64,000 bases of DNA, from positions 2,826,993 through 2,890,992 of the forward strand of contig NW_023998440.1 in NCBI RefSeq assembly GCF_014805625.2, in the 5' to 3' direction. The stretch comes from Glossina fuscipes (taxonomy: Eukaryota > Arthropoda > Insecta > Diptera > Glossinidae). Numbering within the stretch: the stretch's first letter is position 1; each line of letters begins with the position of its first letter. Made by a program: the position numbers and the translations under genes. Shown here piece after piece: positions 47,351-58,741 of this stretch. The notes beneath the pieces were generated by a model, which saw nothing but the letters and a program-made list of their open reading frames with translations, had not been told where the DNA came from and made no database searches.

Positions 47351-50300
47351 AACATAGAACTTAGTATATAACTTGCAGTTCACAGTAAAAATTAAGAGAA
47401 CTGAAATTTGGAAAACGCATTTACGGGAATCATTTCATCAAAGTTCTTTGCAAAAATGGAGTGCCATCGTACGCAATGTAGATAAAAAGTATAGCTGATA
47501 GAAGATGCAGAAGAGATTTTGATCTAAAATTAGCACAAATATTTGTCAGGATTTACTCTTATTCAGTCAATTCAAAGAGATTTGTTCTCAGGTTATGAAT
47601 TTTCAAGTTTCTAACTAAAAGTTGAATGCCAATCATCACAATTTAAATCTAATTTAAATTGCAATGAACATCTGTAGAGCATTAAACAAATGCATGAGCA
47701 TGCATACATGTTGAGAGCAGTGCAAGCCCATCTTTGAAAAAAAAAAAAGAAGAAAAATGAAGATACTGATACTGATGCATAACTTGTGATGTAATCGTTT
47801 TATCTATAAACAATTTACAGTTAAAAAAAAGAAAAAATATGTAGACTTGCTTCACTTTCAAATTATAAGGCTGATATGTGAAAGGGCAATATAAGCGTTC
47901 ATTTAGAATGCTTTGAGTTTGGAATTTTGCAAATAAGAGAATATTTTGAAATTTTCGAAAACTTATTGTGAATGCATTCAGTTTATTATGAGCAAATTTA
48001 ATTAAAGTATTGTATGTTTTCATATCAAGTTGGGCGTCTGCGTGTGTGTGTGTGTGTGTGTGCGTGTGTGTGTATGTAATTTCAATGAAATTTCTCCTTG
48101 GTAAGAAAAGGGGGGGAAAAAAAAAACAAAAGTTAATTCGCTTCAAGTCTTATCCTCAAATTTAGTACGTACTATACACTATGGCAAATAGCTTCAACCT
48201 CCCTTGTGCACGTTGCGGAAATAAATAACTTAACATACGTTCACAAACATACCTATACAAACATTAAATGAGATGTGAAGTGTAAACAAATAAACCGAGA
48301 AACGTGCAAAAACAATAAATAATCACAGAAAAGTAAACAAGTGTATAAAATGACGAACAATTTTCATTCAACATTAAATTTTTTAGTAAAAGCATTAATT
48401 AAATTTGCAACACTGAATACTTCCGAGCTGCTACCATATGTGGAAGTGAAAGAACAAATGAAAAGTTTTTTTTTAAAAAAAAAAAAAAGTTGTATTAGTT
48501 TTTTTTGTTTTGAAAATGTTCAGAACTTTAATTTAATACAAACATGCCTGAAAGTATGGACATGTTAAGCTGTTGAGCAGTTGATGATAAAACGGATTTT
48601 AAAAAAAATTATAATTAATTAGTTAAAAAATGCAATAATTAAAATTAAAAGCAAAAATACATATACAAGTTGGAAAAAAACAGCAATCTACATATAGCTT
48701 CATACTTGCGTTGTTGTGTACTAAAGCATATATTTCATACTTTCATAGCCATTAATTCATAAACAAAATATTCAATAGATCATGTAGTGGTTCAGCGTAG
48801 AAAATGTTGGGTGCATAGCTTTGCTTCCGACGCTGATTTTTCGACATTTGTGGGGTTGTGGCCTTTATTATATATGAAACACTCACATAGCCTACGATTT
48901 TTATGAATGCTTTTAGCCGCCTTTCTGCGTCTTTGGAAACCATCTCTTCTTCGCTGCCATGCTGGTATTCGATGTCAAAATCGCCATTCTTGAAGTGTTA
49001 AAGCCCATGATACGTTCTTTTATTAACAGAGGTATGCAGCCGACAGCTTTCTATAAGCCTCACCTACCTATATTGAACCATACAAATGAAACTTATTCCA
49101 AATGATGAGAATTTGGCTCGTAGACTCACATTTCAATCAAAAATACCCTTACAATTCAGAAATCCATTACTGTTTCGATGGCGCTATGTTGATATATACA
49201 AGCTTATTGCACGGCGTCTACATATGTTTATTTCCATATACTAAAACACGGCGGAAGCAAACTTAAGCAGTTATTATCAAAGACGTTTGTTGGGTCGATT
49301 AAAAGTCATTAAAAACAACTTTAAAGTTAAAGTAATTAAATAAAACTACATTTTTCATAATAAAATTATGTATTTATATATTTATATACTTTAAGAATTT
49401 AATTTATATAAATTATTTTTTATAGTCCATTCGATTGCTTTGTCCGCGCCATATTTAAAATACTCGAAAAGGAAAGTAATTTGTTCAAAATTATAATAAA
49501 TTGTTTAAATTGTAACAATTTCCCTAAATATAAAAATATAGCTGCTTAGTTTTAAGGGTTGCGATAAATAACATAAATATTGTATAACTCCACAAGGATT
49601 AAATTATTAACGTTTTTGCTAAAAATTCCTTTAAGAGTTCTGAGAAAGCTGAATTGATGGAATCGTTATTGCTTTTAAACACTTTCGTTTGTGTAACTCG
49701 TGCGCAATTAACATAACTGCTGGGAAGTGCATTTCAATGACCTAGAAATGTAAGTTTATCCCTATTAATATAAATTGATTGAGTGTACAAAAATGAAAAT
49801 TTACTACCGGCAAATGGCTTCTTGGCAACGGATATTGTCACGTACAAAATTACCCTGACGAAGAAAATGCCCAAAAAATGAAAGGAAAAAAAAAAACAAT
49901 TTTGAGTAAACGCATGAAGGTGTGACAGATACCCCTGGATTTCAAACATCGTTTCAAATGCAAATACAAGAACGCAAATGAAAACAAAAAGTGTTTCTTA
50001 TTAAATAAATTTTTTTTTTTTTTTTTTTTCAAACAACAGGATATTTTAAACAGGCTTATCTTAATATTATTGCTAGTCTTAGTAATTACTCCATCACCAT
50101 AATTTGCAGTTGTTAGAGTTTTTAGAAATTTATCTTTTGAAGAATACATTTATCACATGTGAATCACTCGTTTTTCTTTTCCCTTAATTAGTAATTGTTC
50201 GAAACACATTTTATGCTTTAGGGTGCGGATATCAATTCTCAATATTTATTTGTTAAAGTTGGACTAACTTTTCAGTTCTGATTTCTCTTACATTGCTGAT

Positions 50301-50770
50301 GGCGAATTGAATAACAAAACAGAAAAGAAAAAAAAAAAAAAACAAAAGAAACTTTTGTTACAAAAGTAACTTTTTTCAGTTGAAAACGGAAGCGGAAATA
50401 AATTTTGCAGACATAAAATCTAAGTGGCAGTTTAGTCATATATCCGTTTCCTTTCGAGTAAACCAAAAAAAAAAAAAAAAGGAAAAAATTAGATAACGTA
50501 GATATAAGAAAAAGAGCGAAGAGAAAACAAAAGATTACTTGTAAAATTTAATTTAAAAGGAAGCAAAATTATGATAGAACTAAAGCAAAAAAAATAAAAG
50601 TATGTTGATAGTAAGAGTTTGTAATGTATGTAAGTGACATAAGTTCTTTATCTCAGATTTAAGCTGAAATACTTTCATAACAAAACTGAATAAACCAAAG
50701 TAAACGCTTTTGTGTTTAAAAACAAAAATCGTTAGACTTCAGCTTTCACCTCAAGCCGTATGTTTTCATC

Positions 50771-50803
<33 letters not shown>

Positions 50804-51149
50804 ACTACCTTCCATATTTAAATTAAATTTTATGAATAGAAGGACAAAAAAGAACAAGACCTTGCTGCTGTTTGTGTTAACATAACATAGCAACCACGAA
50901 AGCAACATTAAAAGGTAGATGCGAATGCTGTTGAACGCCTGTAAAGAGGATATTGTGTTGAGCTTCCATTTGCTGCTTTCAGTAAAGGCCAGCTTTAACA
51001 AGTCATAATGGTAAAAATACCTCATTGCTTGTCTGACTCGGTCAATACTGCTTTCAGGAAGGTAACACTTAATTTTAAAGCCTTTCTTTTTTCAAAAAAA
51101 CAAATTACTTGACTTTACACTTAAAAAAAAACATTCGTTTTGAATCTTT
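47351..51149. other. AT-rich DNA with simple repeats, no gene recognised
   Basis: Holds the GT tract at 48041-48074, a T run at 50010-50029, an A run at 50465-50480 and a T27 run at 50771-50797. Open frames here derive from low-complexity sequence. Confidence 0.55.
48041..48074. repeat. (GT)n microsatellite, interrupted once
   Basis: GT units from 48041, with a single GC interruption at about 48062 and a TGTATG end. Confidence 0.96.
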
Positions 51150-51430
51150 GCAGATGCGTATAGCACTCTGATCGATTCACAATCAATCACTTTCTGCCGT
51201 CTGCCCGTCTTGTCTTTTGTGTTCAACCTAACGGGCATAGTCTTTGAGATAGTTTGATGAAATTTAACACACTGATGTCTTTTGGCCCAAGAACGAATGC
51301 GATTTAGATTGGACCAATTCCCATATAGTAGCAGCTTACTTGAGATAGTCATTATACAAATAACTGCATTAAGCAAAGTGATTTAGGGTATTTAATGGTG
51401 TACCATGACCCACTATAATATTTTCGCTTG
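51150..51430 (-). repeat. Dispersed repeat family 1, inverted copy
   Basis: It opens CTGATCGATTCACAATC and CTGCCGTCTGCCCGTC and closes GGGTATTTAATGGTGTACC, ATGACCCACTATAATATTTTC at 51387-51425. This is the reverse complement of the family's layout. Confidence 0.6.
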
Positions 51431-51854
51431 CTTTTAAATAGGAGTAAGAGAATAAGCGCATCTATCCATGTTCTTTGGGAAAGAGTGCTTGAAATTTTTA
51501 GTGAACAAAGTCTTCACCAAGTTTTATATTTTATTGCCTTCAAAGTTGATCTTGTCGCTAGCAATATAAACAGGCTGCCGTTCGTCTTAGTCGCTAATGC
51601 TTTTTTCGTAAGTTGATCAGTTGATACGAGTGCCGTCGCTCAAGTATTCACCATGTGAGAAGTACATTTTGCATCCAGAAAACGCAAAACAGGTGACCCA
51701 GCGGCCTTCATGTGAAAATTTACATCTCTTCGGCTTGGCTAGCTTATTCGAAAAGTTCGCCATGTATTCGAAAACGTTCCGTCGATTATTATTGAGAGCT
51801 TTGAATTCAGTAACTCCACAAGGGTGTTGACTTTCCATATGTAAGGATCGATAT
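51431..51854. other. Unassigned DNA beside the exon candidate
   Basis: The opposite frames at 51617-51838 are open but unrecognised. An AATAAA on the minus strand near 51531 could serve the exon candidate as a poly(A) signal. Confidence 0.4.
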
Positions 51855-52045
51855 TTAAAAGTTCATACTTTCACTATTTATCCATCTATCTTTTCCCGGT
51901 GTTTTATCTGGCAATGGTTCCTTTGCAGTTGAATAAGGATGTTTGTAGTTTATGTTGTCTCTTTGCGGAGGTTGATCTTCGTCTAATGAATGCAGTGATT
52001 CTTGAGATTTCTTCTTACTTCTAGCCCTACTATATGTAACACAGC
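51855..52045 (-). CDS. Candidate host exon (hydrophilic C-terminal exon), unrecognised
   Basis: The minus strand has a good 3' splice site: TTAATTTTGTAG immediately before 52045. From there one frame stays open for 62 codons to a stop at 51855. The peptide is strongly hydrophilic and not low-complexity (starting CVTYSRARSKKKSQESLHSL, later PYSTAKEPLPDKTPGKDRWI), unlike the hydrophobic or lysine-only chance frames around it. It could be the last exon of a gene encoding a cytosolic tail. It could also be an internal exon using the GTATGA donor-like sequence near 51864. I do not recognise the family and found no partner exon in the window, so a chance frame cannot be excluded. Confidence 0.3.
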
Positions 52046-54399
52046 CTACAAAATTAACGTGTAACACTCAATCGAGACATGTCGTCTTTGATTCTTACAA
52101 ACGTCATAAATGAAACACATTTCGATAAACCTTTCACAGCAATCTTTTAAAGCTTGTGCATTTAAAGAGAAACTCATTAAGCTCACGCGCGCATACCTCA
52201 CTTTTTCTTCTCCTGCCGAGCTGTTTTTTCAACTTTCGGACGGGAAATAATCTGAAGGGGGGAAAACGCAATTTGAACGTTATGGATGTGTGAGCTAGCG
52301 GAGTGTCTTATGAGTTCACGGTATGAAATAATGAATCCCTGTTCCATTTGCGATTATAAAATGATGAAAAACTCTACGTCAGCTGTTTACAATGTTCGCT
52401 AACTAATGCATTATCAGTCTACGATCATTCAATATTATTTGATGGATTCTCTTCTTACTCTAACCAGATTTTCTGGACCACAGCGACGCTTGTCTTGGCA
52501 TTCATCTAATCTATGCGACTCAATATTACCTTGCGACAAATGAGAACGTCAACTCCCTCAGCATAGAAGCGAACTGAGACTATTTCAATACCGCTTCAAC
52601 GAGAAAGCATATCATCACATAGTTTTTAAAAAAATTTTTTGTTTCTTTCACATCGTTAAGCTACCAGCGAGCGTAGGAAATCCGAGAGACCATTTTCAGT
52701 TTTATAAGATTGGTAAATTCAATCATAGCAACTTTTTCAAACACTAGCCGCCAAGTACCTGTACGTTAGGCCGCGTCATCAGAGAGCTAATTTCGTAGTT
52801 GTTAGCTTTTTTAGGATTTGAACTAATTAATAAGCTTCGGAGAAGACAAAAAGTGAGACCGTCCAGTGCATCGCGTTCGATTACGCAGATTGACTTTTTG
52901 TTTAAGAGTTTTTCGAAAAAAGCGACTTTGCGAACTAACGCATAACATTGGTACACAATATGCTGAATAGTATGCATGAAAGGGTAAAGTTATGTGTTCA
53001 CTCCTTGAACTCATTATTTTGTGGCCACACGACAATTTCTTCCATTACTTCCACATTTCGTTGATCCGCAGTCACTGAAAACAAGAGAAATCTATGAATA
53101 TTTTCTTCTTTAACTCATTCATAGCTATTTCAGAACTTTCTTGGCAATTCAGTATACGATATTTGATCGAAACCGTAGATCAATATATGGCAAGCTAAAG
53201 AAGGGAGAAAGAAAATTTTTAATTTAATTTTTGGTTTTTATTATTCAAGATTATCCTAGAGGCGAATGTTCACTTTCTTATCTATGACACATACGCTACG
53301 CTATTCATATCTATTATTCCTTTGGGTTTTTTTTAAGCTTGAGTTTTACAAACTCTCGGAAACTTTTGGTAAATCTTTAATCGTTTTATTCTTTAATAAT
53401 ATTTATTGAATGCTTACAGCAATATGAAGGATAGAAACGGCTCTAAGCCAATATTTTCTTTTGCTTTGATTTTCTCCAAGTGTCTCTTTTGTTTTTCTTA
53501 TTTTTCATTTTCAACGCAGTATCCAAAATTCATCATATTTATAAAGAGAAATAGAAGAGTTTTACAATTTCGTTCGAATAGATAGATATTCACTGTGACA
53601 TTGAAAAAACTTTTCTTGTTTTTGATCTCCTCGTTATGTTGATGGCTTTAAGCTTCATTTCAAATGGTATTGGACGTCTCCTGCTCTTCAGTATTCTTAT
53701 CTACACTGACAGTAGTAGACATGCCAAACGTGATTTCCTCTTTTCTTTTCTGCATTTGTTAACAGACTTGTTCAAAACGTGAGTTTCTAAGACAAATATG
53801 CTGGACATACAATTTGTGTAACCGAACTAAACTTAACCGGATATGTATGTATTCAGTATGTAAAAAATTTTAAAGCAAAAATTTTTATATAAAACTCTTA
53901 GCAAATCGAAGAAGATTTTGTTGTTTAAGAATTAAAAGCTTTGCGTTAAAGTTGTGGTCGAGTCTTTTATTAGTCGTTTTATTTACCAAAACAACTTTGT
54001 CACGTCATAGAATTTAGGTTTTTATATAAACCGGAAACGTGCCTCATACTTTTAAGCCCTCGCGTAACATGTTTCATACTTCCTTTGAATTTTGTTTCTT
54101 TTTCTATTTTTTTTTTTTTTTATCCTGTGCCATTGCCTTTTCAAAACCCTTTTAAAGTCATGGCCACTAATCTCTCTGAGCTTAAATAGGGTATGGCATT
54201 GGTAAGCACATCTTGCATTACTATGGCCGAGAACAAGTTATAACAATACTTATGTAATAAAACAAGAGTGAAAAAAAAACATTTTTCCTTCTCATCTCCA
54301 ATTAAAAATGTTTTTTAAAGTAAATTTAAGTAAATTTTTATATAAAACATATTGCAACCTTAAAAATGATTATTTCATTTTTATATGAGATGCACACTC
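52046..54399. other. AT-rich DNA, no gene recognised
   Basis: The minus-strand frames at 52744-53035 are unrecognised. T run at 54107-54121. Confidence 0.5.
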
Positions 54400-54970
54400 C
54401 GCCAACTTTAATATTTATTGAAATACAAAATAATAAAACATTTTTATATCCATCACCGCAGGATGAGGGGTATATTGATTGTGTAAAAACGTTTGCAACG
54501 CCCAGAAGGAAGAATCAGGGTATAAGTGTTCTTGATAAGCATCAAATTCTAAATGGATTCTAATGATGTGCGTCTGTCCGTCTGTGTTGTGTCTGTTATG
54601 AACATTCTCCTGGCTATAAAAATGAAGTCGTCAACATCAAAATTTGCAGAAGCATCACAAATTCCTGCGCACAGACTGGTACTTAAAATAAGTGAAATTG
54701 GTCGAAGGACACGCCTAATTTAATTATTTTCTCAATACCTTTACAACGCGCAGAAACAAGCTTCAAAAACCCCATGATGTACACAAACTCTTAAACAGTT
54801 TCAAACCTTGCATGCATCTAAGCATGGACGCTGTTCGTCTGTCCATCTGTCTGGTTGCCCAGCTTTGTAGCATTTGTGGTGAACATTCTCTCGTTAGCGA
54901 AAATGAAGGCATGGTCTACAACTTCGCAAAGGAATTTGGAATTGACCTAAACTTTTCACGCCTACGACGC
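54400..54970 (-). repeat. Dispersed repeat family 2, two inverted copies in tandem
   Basis: Copy one (54400-54720) reads, on the minus strand, GACGGACAGACG, GATGCTTATCAAGAACAC, CTTCTGGGCGTTGCAAACG and CATCCTGCGGTGATGG. Copy two (54735-54970) shares ATTTGTGGTGAACATTCTC and AAAATGAAGG with copy one and with 37920-37960. The frames at 54366-54563 and 54812-55042 are carried by the repeats and are not genes. Confidence 0.68.
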
Positions 54971-55567
54971 CCTCATGGCTTTAAGACGAAAACTTTTATT
55001 TTGCAATTAGAAGAAAGCAGCTGCGCCCACTCCATACTATAGAGCATAAGAATTTTGTTCTTTTACTTCTTTTGTCCGCGGTAAACGGTGATGGGTGTAA
55101 AAGATTCGGTCCCGACCGAATTTAATTTTCTTCCCTGTTTTATATTACGTCGATTTCAACTAAACCAGCAAACAAACGAATAGGTATATAAATATTGAAG
55201 AGTATCGATAAATGTGTCTACAGTACAGCGTAAAACAATTGCAAGTTTTTTTTCAAAGCAAAATTTCAAAAGAATTTGATTTATTAATGTTGTAGGAAAT
55301 ATATAAAAAAAAAGTTTAAAATTTCGCAGTTAGACAAAGCCGACTATTAACTGTTTTGCACCACTTCACTTAATTTCTTCATCTAACTTCGTCATAAAAT
55401 AATGAGTTGTTTTTTTTTTTTAAAGAGGATGTAAATGCATTTTCTTATCTACATATTTTGACAGGTGATATAGCGAGCATTGCATATGAAAGCGTTTTTT
55501 AGGTTCCGAGCGATAGTTTCTGCTTGTTGCTCCATCAAATGTTGAAGGTTGAAAGCAGTACTTTCAG

Positions 55568-55790
55568 TATATGGGTGCTTCACTTGCCAAATCGATTCAC
55601 TCAATTTTTGCAATTTTATTAAATTTTAATATCAAAGCACTTTATATATTATATAATAGGTATTAACACCACTAAATTATAAAATCGTTTTGGACACTGA
55701 CTAGTAAATAATTTATTTATAATACTTTATAATTTTTTTAACTTCTGGTTTCACGGAGTTAATCGATTTGGCAAGTGAAGCATCCATATA
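55568..55790. mobile_element. MITE with 30-bp terminal inverted repeats
   Basis: The two ends, 55568-55597 and 55761-55790, are reverse complements over 30 bases with a single mismatch. The shared core is TGCTTCACTTGCCAAATCGA. The 223-bp element has an AT-rich interior with no coding potential. A TA dinucleotide borders both ends, consistent with Tc1/mariner-type target duplication, although TATATGG and CCATATA make the exact border ambiguous. The near-identical termini suggest it is relatively recent. Confidence 0.85.
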
Positions 55791-55814
55791 TTACTTTTTT
55801 TTTGTAAATCCTGT

Positions 55815-56035
55815 TCAAGCAAGAGAGAGAGGATGTGTTGCCACTATGCCATTGCCCAATATTGGTTCATAAAATTTCATTCCGCAAAAGATGCTTTAAA
55901 CTCTGGAAGGCGTGTTAAAGCCAATAACGCCAAAACAAAGGCATTATTTGATGCAAACCGTCGAGTAACTGCGAGTGAGATCGTCAGAGAATTTAGTGAC
56001 TCTAATTCAAACGTTTATTTATAATCGCATAAAGC
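55815..56035 (+). mobile_element. mariner transposase N-terminal fragment
   Basis: One open frame, 55833-56024, encodes AIAQYWFIKFHSAKDALNSG, RRVKANNAKTKALFDANRR and VTASEIVREFSDSNSNVYL. This matches the paired helix-turn-helix DNA-binding region of mariner transposases (the RQWF-KF...SGRP...ANRR-T-REIA...STVY pattern). The catalytic domain is absent. An A run of about 20 follows at 56056-56075. Confidence 0.8.
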
Positions 56036-56860
56036 CTTTGATCCTTTATTTTGGCAAAAAAAAAAAAAAAAAAAACAAAATAATACTTCGAACAACCAAA
56101 TAGCAAAACTTGTATGGCACGCTACTCTTACCATTCATAAGGGCAGCTGTAAAGGAATGGAGGGGATCAAACCCTAATCCCACATAGTTCTAATTTAGGA
56201 AAAATAGTTTTTATATCCAAGCGATTATTAGCCTTTAACGTTTTTACTCATAAAATACTAAAACTCACACATTCTGGCGAATTATTTTCCAAGAAAACTC
56301 TTATATGGGAAGGGATCTGAAAAATGTAATTAAAATGTCAAGTCACCACACATTTTAAACTAACTCTTATCATGAAGCACTAAAAATTAAGCTTTGTTTG
56401 TTGTACAAAGGCTTATATTTTTTAAGGATATATTGGACTGGGGATAGGCTTGAAAAAGTTGTTCTATCGGTTACAAAATGTGTTTGTGGCGTATTATTCA
56501 TTTTGGGCGAGAAAAATGTGAAAAATTGCAAAGTTTTTTACGCATATATTGCCAGTAAAACTATTTCGATTTAACATAGTTTGAATATGACGAAAATACG
56601 TTGGGATACCAAATATCATTGATAAGTCTCGAAAATGGTGGGCTGTATTTTGAACCTAAAAATACATGGATGGACATCAGCCGGACAGAAGAACAGACAG
56701 ACAGACTGGCTCAAATTTATTTAGAAAATTGCTCTGAATCGATCGGAGTAAGAAAAGACGAATCTTTTCCAACACCTTTGCTATGTGATACAAATCTGCA
56801 TCAAGTTGCAAATGCATTCCTACCGCCGGCGCTGTGGGGTAAAATAAAGCAAAACTTTTC

Positions 56861-57719
56861 AAAATATTTCAACTGCTCATATAAAAATTTGATGGTCCTT
56901 CGGATCTGTTCTCAGATTATTGCCGCTAACCATTTTCACAAAAATTCTATGCATTACATTTTGCGCACATACTTTGCCCGACACTCGGTAACATCCCCTT
57001 AAGATGAAGAAGTGCAACCGACCGCTTATTACTTCGAAAAGAAATATGGTACTTGCGCCATTTTTTTTGGTGAATCACTACTAGGTATGGGGCGCATTTT
57101 CTGTACAATCATTTTATTGATAATAACAAGTATTTGTTCCAACCAGTGAACTCAATATCGATTTTCTGTTAGCAACTAATGTACTTTATGACCTAAAATA
57201 TGAGATATGAAACAATTAATGGCGGACGTTGAAGCGGGCAAAAAAGGTGATTTCTCCGACTTAAGATTTCCATAAAAAGGCAAAGTATAAGCAAAGAAAA
57301 ACCAGTTTATTGAAAAGGAAGTTTGCTTAAGAGTGCAATGTATCTGCATATGTTAATTATATAAATAGTTTTTTATGTATATAAAGTATTGCCACTATTA
57401 CGTATACCATCATCCTATTTAAGGAGAGGTTGTTTAAATTATTCAAAAAATCTTTTTCTTTTGTTGACTTAAATGGTTGCCTTAATAGCCGAGGAATGAC
57501 CAAAACAAACTATTGTGTGCGCGGGAAAATTTTTAAGGGTCAACATGTTCGACTTTCGAGTATAATTTGATGACAGTGTACGAGTATCGGGAACTTAAAT
57601 ACTTTTTCCTCGAAAGCAACATAATTAATTTTTTTCATTTAAATTTTTTGCAATATGTTTACGAGAACATTCTGTAGTGAAATTCGTTTTTTTTTTCTGA
57701 TGAGTTAATTAAAAAATTT
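56861..57719. other. AT-rich DNA, no gene recognised
   Basis: The frame 56601-57002 extends from the repeat into this stretch and is not gene-like. Confidence 0.5.
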
Positions 57720-57870
57720 TTATACACATCGCCAAAAGATGATCGGCTACAAAAATGAAGTCATCGAAACCAAATTTGGCAGGAACATTGAAAGTTCTTG
57801 CACGCAGGTCAATATTGAAAGCGGAACAAAGCGGTCGAAGGACACACCTAAAGTACCACGTAATATGATG
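57720..57870 (-). repeat. Dispersed repeat family 2 fragment
   Basis: CTACAAAAATGAAGTCATCG, AAATTTGGCAGGAACATT and GGTCGAAGGACACACCTAA are shared with 54615-54720, which reads AAAAATGAAGTCGTCAACATC... GGTCGAAGGACACGCCTAA. Confidence 0.6.
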
Positions 57871-58570
57871 ACAACTTTGTTTACTTATTGCTCATAAATT
57901 ACAGCAGATAAATTTATGAATATTGAAGCTTATATTCTAGAGGCGATGGTGTACTATCAGGACTTCTCTTCTTCTTGTAGTGGGGCATAATTCCGTTTTT
58001 TCAAAACCTTTATATGCGTGCAAACAATATTTAAAGATCTCTCCTATCATCCATCTCTTTTTTTAGGCTATTGCTATGTTATTTGTTTGATAGAAATGAA
58101 AGTCAGCCAAATTATACGCGACAATTCGCAGTGCGGCGTTCTATAGTCCTGGTCAAACAAACCATTAACCTCAACGGGAGAGATGAATATATTTAGCCTC
58201 CACATTAATTGGTATTAATTGGTTGTAGTGTGCTATGAGGTACTGTAATAGTAATAACAACTTACGTAATTAAGTGAAAAATGGCCGCGAAATCTTGTCG
58301 ATTTTCATGATCGCCACCTTCAAAATGTTAGCCTCCCTGAATACGGCTGAATTAAATTCTGTTGTCTGATCTTCCTTGTTACCTGCCTAAGCAATGCTTT
58401 GATTCTCATAAAGATGTCCGACAAATAATAATATCCAGTAGTAGGTTTAAGAGACTCGTTGTCTACTAATTAAAACATTTACCTGTCAGTGGCCTTAAAC
58501 ACAATACTCTAGCACTTTTCTTCAAATAAACACTCAGGAAAGTTCATTTATTTGTAGATCTGGCTCTACT
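57871..58570. other. Unassigned DNA
   Basis: Nothing recognisable. Confidence 0.5.
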
Positions 58571-58741
58571 GTTATTGTTATTATTATTATTACAATTAAT
58601 TTGGTTAGCAAAATATATTCAAAGCGTTCGTGTGCATTTGAGGCTATCGGTCTTACTGAAAACTCTGACGCACTGAAGATTTGAATCCACGAGCATTGAG
58701 TTGCTAGTTGAGGTTCTTAGCCTACTCGGCCATTCAGGCGG
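58571..58741 (-). mobile_element. tRNA-derived SINE, copy 2
   Basis: Same family and orientation as 14581-14747. On the minus strand it begins CCGCCTGAATGGCCGAGTAG, with a perfect consensus A-box, then a degraded B-box (GGATTCAAATC). A body shares GGC.TTCGG/GGCTATCGG and AAAACTCT with copy 1, and it ends in TAA repeats (plus strand 58576-58591). A clear target-site duplication is not visible, suggesting an older insertion. Confidence 0.82.

Larger units (their letters stand above)
55322..56860 (+). repeat. Dispersed repeat family 1, long copy interrupted by insertions
   Basis: The start (CAGTTAGACAAAGCCGACTATTAACTG... CACCACTTCA) and the end (ACAGACAGACAGACTGG, CTCTGAATCGATCGGAGTAAG near 56690-56755) match the family termini. 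A middle part near 56365-56420 (ATGAAGCACTAAAAATTA) aligns with 34530-34580. Between them sit a MITE (55568-55790) and a mariner fragment (about 55815-56035), which explains the greater length. Confidence 0.55.

Noticed and set aside
47682..48146. 154-codon minus-strand frame, the longest in the window
   Set aside because: It spans the GT microsatellite (giving a Thr-His run) and A/T runs. This is low-complexity translation, not a gene.
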